Assembly: GCF_000003815.2 (NCBI RefSeq)
Contig: NC_049980.1
Coordinates: 15,406,154 to 15,470,153 of the forward strand
DNA length: 64,000 bases
From: Branchiostoma floridae
Taxonomy: Eukaryota; Chordata; Leptocardii; Amphioxiformes; Branchiostomatidae
Reading direction: 5' to 3'
This document shows positions 12,401-22,800 of this stretch, piece by piece. Positions within the stretch are counted from its first letter, which is position 1. Each line of letters opens with the position of its first letter. Position numbers and translations under genes: made by a program. The notes under the pieces were generated by a model. It had not been told where the DNA came from. It saw only the letters and a list, made by a program, of their open reading frames with translations, and made no database searches.

Positions 12401-13324
12401 CGATGTGCGCAGGTCAGGACCTCTTCAACTATATTCTGCTGTAGTAGAAGTTCCGAAAGTTAGAGTGCATTAAAGAGATTCAAAGCAAATAATGTTGTCA
12501 AGGTTTTCTAGATGTTATTGCTTTTTCACCTATGTGATTTGCTTCTACGCATATTATCTGTAAAAAAAGACTTAAAGATGAAAACTTTGCAATCGCAACA
12601 ACGTATGATTGTGAAAATTTTCAATCAAATCTACTTTAAGACACTTTCTCCTCCTTCTTGTAAATGCAGGGATGTACTGGTGTTCGCCGCAAGAGGGAGC
12701 TCTCTGACATGACAGGAAGACACACCATCTACCAGGGCCCTATCATTCTGGACGAAGCTGAGAGCGGTAAAGAATTTTACTTTTTGCCGTGGCTCACATG
12801 TGATTGTATAATTGGCCTCCTTCAGTAAACATCCATTTTTATTTATTCAAATCTACAACTTTGACAAATGATATGTAGTTTACTTGACAGACAAGTAACA
12901 CTGTATCTATTAGAGCTTACATTTATCTCTTAACGGGAAGGCGACACGTAGGGACTAGGCATATTCGTCCTGTGAAGAAAGTTACCGCCATGTCAAAATA
13001 TGACATGCGAGACCCAGAATATATTTACGTTTTTTTCGACTCATTGTCATTCATGGTAATCGTATTTCTCTGATAAACTAACGACAGAATGATCTGATCA
13101 TGATTTAAGGCTGCTATATATATGTATTTTTCTTTCCTTTTTGTCTTCTTTTGACAGAGAGCAACGTCGGGTCGCTCAATACCGGGGTACTGGCTGCAGT
13201 GGTCAGCGTCGGCTCACTTGTCACAGTGATCGCACTGGCTGTAGTTGTGGTTGCTGTCAGAGTGAGGCGCTCTAAGAAGAAGCGTTCTGGGTATCAGCCG
13301 GTCCAGACTGACTGTGATGACTGA
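2285..13324 (+). CDS. Gene A: EGF/ZP-domain type I membrane protein (19 coding exons, one frameshift)
   Basis: Spliced gene; without the extra base in exon 11 it encodes about 935 residues. Coding exons: 2285-2401, 3188-3444, 3749-3901, 4450-4588, 5021-5171, 5392-5530, 5967-6128, 6443-6483, 7051-7185, 7606-7728, 8076-8202, 8556-8678, 9152-9277, 9771-9946, 10554-10663, 11440-11742, 12250-12412, 12670-12766, 13158-13324. All junctions are GT-AG and keep phase except inside exon 11. Order of parts: signal peptide (about 1-20), SHFRGG module (21-386), five calcium-binding EGFs (387-597), ZP domain (598-about 850), RRKR furin-type site (about 854-857), transmembrane helix (about 889-914), basic tail with YQPV. 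By family knowledge, ZP proteins of this shape are cleaved and can polymerise extracellularly; the specific role is unknown. It is the tandem paralog of gene B. The extra A at 8154/8155 would truncate the protein near residue 502 if genuine. Confidence 0.88.
4062..4077 (+). repeat. Poly-T run (16 T) in gene A intron 3
   Basis: An uninterrupted homopolymer of 16 T lies between exons 3 and 4. It could be the A tail of a minus-strand retroelement insertion, but no element body was recognised next to it. Confidence 0.7.
6837..6903. repeat. Foldback hairpin in gene A intron 8
   Basis: The left arm (6837-6863) and right arm (6879-6903) are reverse complements apart from one substitution and a two-base length difference, around a 15-nt spacer. 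The core is agtagttacttaagcaactg. Just upstream, gatgaaggttaggcatccag recurs as a near copy at 7237-7256 in the next intron, so the hairpin belongs to a dispersed element. Confidence 0.55.
7051..9277 (+). other. Gene A exons 9-13: five calcium-binding EGF repeats
   Basis: Each of the five exons encodes one EGF repeat and is bounded by phase 1 introns, the usual arrangement for shuffled EGF modules. Repeat starts read DVDEC (7051-7185), DIDEC (7606-7728), DVDEC (8076-8202), DVNEC (8556-8678) and DFDEC (9152-9277). The D-x-D/N-E-C start and later N-T-x-G-S-Y or equivalent match the calcium-binding EGF consensus. Exon 11 is 127 nt instead of 126 because of an extra A. The last repeat has the longer [10 protein letters not shown] ending that often precedes a ZP domain in uromodulin-like proteins. 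Because all five exons have phase 1 at both ends, skipping any one would keep the frame. Confidence 0.87.
8154..8155 (+). other. Frameshifting extra A in EGF3 of gene A
   Basis: The exon reads GSH then GAA CTG CAT CTG TGA, ending at the stop 8165-8167. The same place in gene B (about 21073) reads cat gac tgc ata tgt, which keeps the EGF cysteines. Removing one A from the AA pair restores a normal EGF ending, VGDGEVC. The exon length of 127 nt breaks phase, while every other exon of the gene is in register. It may be a true null allele, an assembly error, or tolerated through skipping of this symmetric exon. Confidence 0.85.
10711..11187. repeat. Duplicated ~80-bp segment in gene A intron 15
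   Basis: Two similar blocks, 10711-10792 and 11106-11187, share a ggctgaaaacactg start, a middle with gcctaaaacacg, and an identical ending ttcagcaccaaggagag. The ending is the reverse complement of the TCCTTGGTGCTGAA motif found in the minisatellite near 27.7 kb and in the foldback at 44.9 kb. The stretch between the copies contains a (ctacat)n run. They look like two copies of one dispersed element. Confidence 0.6.
10960..11045. repeat. (CTACAT)n run with adjacent dispersed-repeat-like segment
   Basis: Four hexamer units, the last followed by agtactgggcaatgcccctc and a GC-rich tail, lie in intron 15 of gene A. The hexamer start joined to a GC-rich body suggests the end of a dispersed element rather than a simple microsatellite. 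No second full copy was seen in the window, so this is tentative. Confidence 0.35.
13158..13324 (+). other. Gene A exon 19: transmembrane helix and cytoplasmic tail
   Basis: The last coding exon follows a ctttttgacag-like acceptor and encodes a hydrophobic helix rich in V, A and L (about residues 889-914), then the stop-transfer run RVRRSKKKR and a short tail ending [11 protein letters not shown] with TGA at 13322-13324. YQPV fits the YxxPhi sorting signal that binds AP adaptors. The corresponding gene B tail differs but also has a YxxPhi motif. Confidence 0.85.
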
Positions 13325-14742
13325 AGAGGAGATGACACATTCTAGCTTAGGCCCCTTTCCACTAGACGGAGATCGCTGACAAAGCCACAAAATTGGTCGT
13401 GTGTACCCTTTATTTCATCATTGAATATATATAAAAAAAACACCAAAATACACAAAATGTAAAAAAAAGCGTTTTTGTCATTGACATTGTTGGCGGATTT
13501 GTGAAACATTTTATCGCTCAGTGGTCACAGTGCGGTCTCAAACTCAAGTGCAAAGGGTGTGTGGAAATACGACTACGACTATCGTTTGAGTGTGCTTATC
13601 TGGAAACAGCAAGAAAGAGGTATAGGCTTACACTCTATATAGAGTTGCATATTTGACCATAAATACTACACATTAACACAATCTGATACAAAACGCATAT
13701 TCTTGTGTTTTTTAGCGACATGCAGGTGCAGTTACTTTCCTAATGATACATTGTTGGATTTGTTTTCATTCTTCTTCACAGGTTTTGTGATATTCAGGTT
13801 CTGGTCAGAAACGTTTTTCCACCACAGACAATCTACCGTTGCAACTGTAGTGAACAAGCTTAATTATTAACGTTCAGGGCATTTTATACTAATGTAGTTC
13901 AGTATAATGGACCCTCTTAAAGCGATGTTTGTGAACCTGACTGCTATTCAACTGGACGAACGTTGAAGCATGTGGCTCCAACATTGATGAAATAGTGCGT
14001 TCTACTTTGGTGCTGTAACTTCGACTGTGTGTGATACTATAAAGGCTGCGTTTGTCGCACAAAATACCAGTGTCTGTGTGCTATATGTCGTGTAAATATC
14101 AGTTTCTAGGTGGAGAGAACGATCACCAGTTGCGACCAATAAGCGCTTGTTACACATCGCTAACCATGGCCTGCCGACTTTCTCCAGACCATGGTTGGTA
14201 TTACGCCTTGAGCAAGTTGACTAACAATTAGTCTTCGAGATTATCTAATAGTCTTTAAAAGCCGTCTGTATTAGTCAGGAGAATCACATCCTGCTTCGAC
14301 TAGAAGAGTGAATTGTAGCTAGAATAGGATGGATTCCAGGTTACTACCAACCCAGCACCGACCTCGGTTGGGGAGTGGTCGGGAGTAAAGTTGGGGAAAT
14401 ATAAGTATGTGTGGTAGGGGCTTTATACAATGAACAATGTGTAACAGCATGTTTAACCTGTGGTTCAGTATCACCTTCCCTACACGAAATGGCGTTTCCT
14501 ATTTACTACGTACGGACTCGCAGTTGTCCATCATCCATGCTGTGTGTGAAAGCACCATGGAATTATACAATGCAAATCGCATTATTTGCAAAATCAATGG
14601 GAAAAAAAATTACCTTCACTTATATATAAGTTATATATTATGGCCGTGGTGCGGTGTCGTGGTACTCTAGTTTTTCCTTCTGTAGTACTAAATATCGATT
14701 TTGCGAACATCGATTTATTTCCATTGTTCACAACCGATGGCT
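13325..14742. other. Gene A 3' flank and intergenic spacer
   Basis: The sequence after the gene A stop holds no further coding exon. It should contain the 3' UTR, but no canonical AATAAA signal was found between 13325 and 14742, so the transcript end cannot be placed. The phrase gcccctttccactagacgg near 13352 resembles gcccctttccataagatgg near 30676 and may mark the end of a dispersed element. Confidence 0.4.
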
Positions 14743-14858
14743 TATATATATAAAGTCCGTTTCGATGGACTTTGCCGCTTTACATTTGCAATGCTAATCA
14801 GACCTGGAAACAAGGTACCAAAAACAAGTCCGCCTGTTAGTCGTCGGTCACAAACCAG
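14743..14858 (+). promoter_or_regulatory. Candidate core promoter and untranslated leader exon of gene B
   Basis: A TATA-like run TATATATATAAA lies at 14743-14754. About 30 nt downstream a start site would fall near 14775-14790, and the following sequence ends in cacaaaccag followed by gtaggt (donor at 14859), a good splice donor. The gene B start codon sits in an exon whose first base follows the acceptor ctcacacgcag (AG at 16080-16081), one base before ATG, so an upstream untranslated exon is required. This is the only TATA plus donor pair noticed in the spacer. It is inferred, without transcript support. Confidence 0.4.
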
Positions 14859-16082
14859 GTAGGTGCTTTTGCATTCGCAAAGGAAAATAAAGTTCCTTTT
14901 CTTCTTCAGCATTTGATAATGTAAGTAATGTTAGCGTTTATGGCAGAACCTTAAGTTAGAATTTGAACATTTAAAAGATAGTATACCTTTTGATTTTTTT
15001 CTCCCTGTGCCTTGATTATGATGATCGATGACATTGGAAATTCCAAAAGTGAACACTTTCTAATCAGCTCTTGTCTAAAACATCTTTGTTGAATGATTCC
15101 GGAGCTCATCAGGTTTCCTAAATTATTTCAAGACGAAAAGGTTTAATAATCACACCCACATAGCATATAAAGCTTTTCTCAGCCTAAGCTAAACACTATC
15201 TGCCTGTCATCGACTGGACTTAAATAAACACCCTGATGAAAAAGAAATATCGTAACTAGTGTTGAAAACTGTAACTATCATTCAAAACGCCGTCATCTTT
15301 GTGTGATGTAGATAAATTCGCATGTTTGATATTGTATACGTCACATGGTCTGACAAAGTCTGAAATAAAACATTGTAGTGAAATAGTGCACAGCAGAAAA
15401 CCATTGCTATTTCACAAAGCAATGTTAATCTCCAGCGCTTTTCAAATGAGGAATAGTGCGTGGTCGTTTGTTTGAAGAAAGAAAACATGCTGAAGGTGTT
15501 ATTTAAAGTCGGGTTCCCTTTAATGTTCAAGCTCAGAAAAGAACCCCCTACTTGTGTCTGATCGAAGGGGTGAAGATCAGGGACTTCATGACTTCACCGG
15601 GTAAAGATCGAAAGGTGTGCCACAATGGCAGTACAGTCACTCATGAGTCACGAGATCGGTCTTTAACCCCAACATAGATTTGCCATTACAAGTCCTCAAA
15701 TACGTTCAGGCAGTAGTGGAAAGATATTGATCAAAAAGCAACAAGTCAGACATGAAGTGGGAAAAATAATTTGTCAGAAAAGTCTACTTGAAGTGATTTG
15801 TGCTGTTGATTGTCAGCCAGTCCCTGTGTCCAAGGGTCCCACTCGCTGGCATTCTTTATGACACAAAAAATAATGGCACATACGAAGGGTGACCAATACG
15901 TTCTCAACCTCACCCAGAAATAAGATATACAAGTTGTGCCATGATTATACATGATTTTTGTTACCATGGTCATTATTTAACGAAGGGCCTGGGCCATATT
16001 GGTCGTATATTCAACGTTTAAGTCCACTAGATATGTTTCATGTGTCAGCTTGTAACGAGTTTTCTTCATACTCACACGCAGA

Positions 16083-19000
16083 ATGCCATCTGTGGTTAGA
16101 TACAGTGTCTGGACATTGTTGGTCCTCCTCGGGACCGTCTCAGTGGAAGGATCTCATTTTCGCGGGGCAACCTTCTCCTGGAAACCGATTCCAAACGACC
16201 CGGACTTGGTAAGAAAAAGTCTCCCTCTAGTATCTACAGTCAGTTGATATCATATCAACCCTATATAGTTATATTCTATCAAAACTGTATTTTCACTATC
16301 ATTTGAGTTTCATTAGACATCTTTTAGAAAAGCTTTGCTATGTTAAGTGAGTTACATTTTCTGACGGTTTTGTTGAAAACCAAGCGGCCACCACCCTTAC
16401 AAAATGTAATGCCACTGGTTTTATAACAGACTCATTTTTTCATCGAATGAGTTGAAATTTGGCACAAAGGTACAAGAATATATCCTCTTGAGATTGAAAT
16501 ATCTCAATTTGTTGTTCAATTTTTTTATGAGTGACTGAGTTGATTTCAAGATGACCACACCCTTGTTATTCCGTCGGAAGGAATTAACGTGCAATTGATA
16601 ATGTACTTGAATCACTTGTAGCTATTGTAAGAAACTAAAATTGCACATGTATAAAGTTGCATTTCTGTATTATAATGCCAGTTCACCAGCTAGTTCGCCA
16701 GTAATTAAAAACGAGGTATGTGGGGATATCAATTAAATTTACAGATGGTGGTTTCAAATTGTAATATTTTCAAAGTATTGCAGTCTGAAACCAGCGTCTG
16801 TCGACTTGATATTCCTAAATTTTAGATACAACGGATATAGGTAACCCCGCGGATAAAGGTGAAGAATCGTTACGTTCTGTCTAGATGTCTATTTATGTTT
16901 ACAGGATATTTGCTAATGAAAAAGTGTAGTACTTTTCATACCTCTCACTGGCACGCAAAAATCAATACTAGTATGTTATTGAAATAACCTTAATTTGTTC
17001 AGATCCAGTGTAACTTTCGTATGAGTTGGAGGAGGTCTAGTAGCGAGGGTGGAAGTTGCGACCAGACGACAATCAGTGACAATCGCCTGATCGGAGGTGG
17101 CAACTGGGACACACCCGAAGGCTCGCTTCCCGCTGACTACTACTGTACTGACTTCAGTGTACAGGAGGACTGGTCACAGGGAACCAACTCCATGAATGTC
17201 TCTATGCGAGGAAACACTGTCACCGATGTAAGGTGAGGTCACATTGGATGGCGCTCTGAGCTTAATTCAAAGATGCGGCAAAGGGAACATAGAGAAACAG
17301 ATGCGAACACTCATAACATCGTGCAAAAACAACACTCTGTCGCCAGAGGTTAACCTCCGTCACAGAGCAATAACTAAATTTAGTTATATCATGGTTGCAT
17401 ATCCCAGGCAAAAGCATAATGCACTGTACTACTTACTATGTAGAGTGTATTTCGCCCTAATATATTGCAGTCTGGATGATACAGAATAAATTAGTTCACA
17501 ACCTAACATTCCTTGTCATGCCGTTCAGCTTTGACGGTTGCTGTTGGATCACTGTTCAACGTCCTAACGGAGGAACCCACGACCCTGATTGGAATTTGGT
17601 CTCTCATGTTGACTTATCCGTCAGACCTGACACCGGCCGACCTAACTCCTCCCCAATCTCCGCCAGCTCGGCTATATACAGGTGCGAATTGCAGCACGTA
17701 TCATGTCCTAATCGTTGACAATATTTAAGTCAACGTCCAATGTTCCTATTTGATGTATGCAAATTGTTTTTTCGACGACACTTGAAGCTGTGTTTAAAGT
17801 TCATTGGGGATTATTTACGTTATATTGTCCATAAACATTACAGTAAAATCTCCAGCGGCGGTTTTTCGATTCCGTCAATCTACAAGTATCTACATATTAG
17901 AATTACAATGTTCATAATGTAAACCCTTTCCTACATATAAAGTTAAAAAATTCACATGTAATTGTCTGTTAAAACTATTTCGTCAAGTTCATTTAATAAA
18001 ATAGTTTTTCTTTGGATTCTTCAAAACAGTGAATTCCGTATGACATAGCAGAAAAATTAATATTTGACTTACAAAGAGTAACGTTACATTTAGCTTTGTC
18101 TAATGAATGTGACCATGGCATGACCGTAAGCCTTCGTCACAAATCAAGAACTGAGTCGGCCAGCTCCAAATGGCAATTTTGAAATTTGGTGAGCTCCAGC
18201 CGATCTAAAAATTCGACCGGAGTTCGCTGGAATTGTGACACAGGCTTAATTACGTTGTTATGTTGTCAAGGGTACAGATCAGCTGTGACACCGTGATCCG
18301 GATTCCGTGGGAAGATCCGGACGGAGACATCGTGAAGTGTCGGTACGCTTCGGTTTTTGGCGAGTGTGGGGAGGCTTGTGATCCACTTCCGTTTTCTGTT
18401 CTCGATGAGGTAATACATATTCAAACCAGTAAGATCATAAATGAAAGAAAAACTGCTTAATATGTGAAAGTTAAGGGCCTGTGGAGATAGTTAAGGCGTA
18501 TTCAGCAACACTGATGTGATATCTAACGATGACTACAGGAAGTCCAGATTGGGTCATTTTAACACTCATCGAACATTGTAGGCTGTGAAAGCAAGCGGAC
18601 TCACAAACTGCAGAGTACTGCACTACATTGCCTTAAGGCGACATCGACAGTAAGAGAACCACCATAACCAAGTAATTATATTTTGTAACTTGAACGTGAA
18701 GGTGTGACACTGTCTAATGTGTAGGACAAGTGCGAGATCTCATACAGGACATCCCAGGGCAGCCTGAGGCCGGGATGGTACGCTGTAGCCTTAACGCTAG
18801 AGGACTATCCATCCGGGTCCAATACCATTGCTGGATCGGGGCTGAGTCGTGTGCCTCTGCAGTTCCTAGTCGATGGTGAACATTATTTGAACCACTTTTA
18901 TTTCAATTAATCATCAAAGGCAAACAAGATTAATTGATTATTTTTCCCAGATCAGACTGAGTATGCCTGAGCCTCTGGAATCACATGTTGTAAAAGCAGT

Positions 19001-19876
19001 CTACAGATTCCTGATGATTTTCCTTCAAGTTGGTACTTCAAACAGTTATTGGATCCGACATAAACTAAATAAACCGTAAGCATTTATTTGCCATTGTTTT
19101 ACAGCTTACACCTCCAACAACCTGTGCAACATGAAACCAGTTCTGACTGGCCGAACCCCCCAAGACAGGGACAGAGTCCTTGTTCCTGGTGGGGGAACCT
19201 ACCATGCAGTCCTGGAGGCAGAATCTCCCAACCCTGCTGTTAGGTAAGATAGATTTCCTGGAAAGGATAGATGTGTAACTTTGATGTTGTGGGAGAATGG
19301 TGTGGAATGTCCTATTTGTAAGCAATGTTTGAAAATACATGTATTACAATTTAAAACCACTGTACATGACTTGAAATTCATCAATACCATTTTTAAAAAC
19401 ATCGGATGCAAGTTATCTGCGGATAAAGGCGAACTAGAGTTAATGTTACATGTCATCATTCAAAACTTTGTGAATTCTTTCAAGTATTGCAGAGATCTCA
19501 ACCGTTTCTCCACTTGGGATGATTAAGTCAGCCCTAATAACCACTCCGGACAATCCCCGTCGTGCACATGTCAACATCACATGGACACCTACCGAGGCAC
19601 AGGTTGGCCAACATGTTTTCTGCTTCCTGGCACAGGATTCCAATAGGTAAGATGGGTGTTAAAATGTAGGAATTCTGTGATATGCTTCTTTCACAAGATC
19701 TCTTTTCAATGTTATTGCATTTTGATGTAAATTTGCATTTTGATGATATTGCATTTAATGTAGTTATGATATATACAATCTACCTACTTTCTAGCATTTG
19801 TTGATATTTCAAAAATATTGTTCCTCCAACTAAAGGATCAACTCTGACCAGCGCTGCATCACACTTGTCTATGATG
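16083..19876 (+). other. Gene B exons 1-8: signal peptide and N-terminal SHFRGA module
   Basis: The signal peptide has the hydrophobic core [15 protein letters not shown], followed by [12 protein letters not shown]. Later motifs match gene [11 protein letters not shown] (exon 3), [20 protein letters not shown] (exon 4), [16 protein letters not shown] (exon 5) and [18 protein letters not shown] (exon 7). Exon 7 must begin at 19485 after the acceptor ttctttcaag, because the stronger-looking attgcag eight bases later would break the frame. A MITE-like element ends 22 nt before exon 4. Confidence 0.8.
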
Positions 19877-22800
19877 GTGAGCAATGATTTAAAATTCTTT
19901 TAGGCCACAAAAAAGTACATCATGAAGGTAAAATGTTACATTAAGAGTGCGCAATTTCCAGTACCAACCATTTCAAAGCTATGTCATAGCTATCTTCCAA
20001 AATAATGTTTTCTTTTCTCTCTATACATTCATGTATGAGCTACATGCATGTTTCTACCCAACAGGAACACCTGATGTGGATGAGTGCCTGGTGAACAATG
20101 GTGGCTGCTCTCATGACTGTGTCAACACGGATGGATCGTACCACTGCATGTGCCCAGTTGGGAGGCTGCTGAACCCCCTGGACAACAAGCAGTGTGATGG
20201 TACATTGTAGATCACGTTATCTATCCTAGGGTTACAGGATGCTGCAAATATCCAATATCAATTACTAGTATCAATGGCACTGCATGTGAGATTTAAGGGA
20301 ACTCTCGTTCTTTAGGGAAAAAAACAAGACTGTTTGGTGCTGAGACAATTGAAACAGTAAATTTTACCCTTGTGGTATGATTCCAATGTTAGTATGGATA
20401 CTAATGTCAAACATGAACAATGCATCTGGACATTCATTTCAATCCCTTGTTCTTTCTTTGTTTTGAACAGATGTTAATGAGTGTGCATTTGGTCCAGACC
20501 TCTGCCATGGCAACGCCACCTGTATCAACACTCCTGGTTCCTACATCTGTCAGTGTAACTCTGGCTATGCAGGAAATGGCACAGTGTGTACGAGTAAGGA
20601 ACAAAACAGTACTTTGACAAATGATATTTAGACTAGGTAATCAACATGCAAAACGATCAGTTTCCCCCCTTTCTTTGCAGATGATGCTTTTGAAATTTGA
20701 GAGCAAACTTTGACCCCATTTATAACAGACTTCGCAAATCACCCAGGCAATGGATGGATTCCAATTCTGGTGGATCTGGCTTCCAGAATCGTGATCAATC
20801 CCATACCATATTGAATGATGTAGCCTGGTGTAAACAGGGTCTTGGATGAATCCGATGCAGATTCTATTTGATTTTACGTCATTTCAATCAATTATGAGTA
20901 AATTTTGTAGATGTACTCACATGTATTTTATCAATAACGTTATGCACATTGTTAAGTCAGATATTGGTACAGTCTGGCATTGTCAACATTGTTGTATTTT
21001 TCAGACATCAATGAATGTGCAGTCGGCACCCATGGATGTCACAACAATGCTCAATGTGTTGACCTGCCTGGATCACATGACTGCATATGTGAACTTGGAT
21101 ATGTGGGAGATGGACGTCTGTGCACAGGTGAGTACAACATATGACACATCCTATCCCACATCCTGTTCCGATATCCAGTAATTTGTTAGGGTTAGGGATT
21201 AGAGTTACTAAGTTGGAGATTGTTGCAAACGAGGAGTATAACCACACAAGATACTAGTGAATTGCATTTGAACAAAATTTGCCACTGCTGCATTGTTTCT
21301 ATTTTCGATCTACCTGTAGTAAATGCTAACAGGACATACTTTGACTAGGATGAATTTGAAAGGCATGAAAACTGTTCATCCAGTTTGAAACCAGTATTGC
21401 TGAAACATTTTCATTCTCTTAGATGTTTCATTGTTTTATTTTCCAGATGTGAACGAATGTGCTGAGGACAAGGGTGACATGTGTAACACAAATGCAACTT
21501 GTGTCAACACTCCTGGGTCCTACAGGTGTGACTGTAACCATGGATACAAAGGTGATGGGACCACTTGCACAGGTCAGTGGCCCCCTTAAACCACTCCTAT
21601 CGTGTTTGTCTGGCAATCTATTGTTTGTTTTTGCGTGAGTAAAGCCTTTAGGGATAACATGCCAGTTTTGTACAGAAAGTACAAGCTACAAAGGCCAGGC
21701 TGTAATTGTTCTACTCACAACAAGATGGAGCCCTCCTCTTTTCAATAAGGAGCTCTCCTTGAACAATTCGGGCTTTCAGCATTACAAAGTCAGAGGACAT
21801 CCCTAATTGAAGCTACTCATTTTCACCTGAGTCAAGTGAGGGATTGGTTTTAAGTGCCCAAGGACAAAACATTGGGGGCTCCTAAGTATTGGAACCCAGA
21901 ACCTTTAGATTATTATGAATATGAAGTCAATAACTTTAACCACAAGATCACCTTGCCATGTTATTTCTGTGGCCCATCAAATCAGCTATTCTGTGTTAGA
22001 TGGAATCCAAAGATGTTATATCCAACTGTTATATCACTGGTCTGCAGATATTGATGAATGTGCCACGGATAACGGCATGTGCGAGGATATTTGCATCAAC
22101 ACAGCTGGGAGCTACATGTGCGCATGCTCCAATGGTCTCCTCATGCTGGCAGAGGATGGAAGAGGCTGCACATGTAAGAGCCATAACTAGAGTTCTGCGA
22201 CATCATCTCCATGAAATAGATTTTATGCAAATAACTTACTCATTTGCAAAATTTATGCATGGCGATGAATACTTCATGGAGGTAATATGGTTTGGGCATA
22301 ACAATTAAGCAATTTTATATGATGTCTTGAAGTATGCAGGCTTTCAGGCCAATCTCTGTTTTATCATTTTTTTGGAACTTCAGATGCTTCTTAATGAAGT
22401 ACCAATGTGGTATTTTGACTCCTTAGTTGTTGGTGCATCAACGACTTGCGCTAATGAGTACATGGAACTGGCCCTGCCTGCAAACAAACTGGCAATAGTC
22501 AACACCAGCAACCTGCACTGCGACCCCTGACGCACATGTATGGCCTCATTTCATGGCACACACCATCTGCTGCGCACTGGTCTGTATGAGTGTGGCACAA
22601 AGGTAAATTATAACGTTACCTGACCAAACCTCGCTTCTAAAAGTCCTTCCACTGGTCTGGCCCCTGAATGGTTTCCACAGAGACAGAGAATTGTGAGCTC
22701 CTTTTGAACTGATTTCAAGATTGATAAAGAATCCTGACCTATTAGTGGTTCTAGTTAGAGGTGCATAGCCAAAAGGTCTTGGAGAGTAGGCCCTATCAGC

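Larger units (their letters stand above)
9771..12766 (+). other. Gene A exons 14-18: ZP domain and furin-type cleavage site
   Basis: Exon 14 opens the ZP-N half with [20 protein letters not shown] and ends LYQCGTT. Exon 15 continues with [12 protein letters not shown] and [10 protein letters not shown]. Exon 16 starts with CKYERE, links to the ZP-C half and contains [14 protein letters not shown]. Exon 17 carries DNGCAVDD and [19 protein letters not shown], with paired cysteines through SRCAQ. Exon 18 gives [16 protein letters not shown], in which RRKR is a furin-type site placed as in uromodulin/tectorin-type ZP proteins. Following [12 protein letters not shown] is hydrophobic enough to be an external hydrophobic patch, though this is inferred. 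Cysteine order and spacing fit a complete ZP module with no lesion in this copy. Confidence 0.87.

Noticed and set aside
22528..22530. Selenocysteine or programmed readthrough at the gene B TGA
   Set aside because: The position corresponds to an aspartate in gene A, not a cysteine, and the local codons are shifted by indels, so a lesion is the simpler reading.
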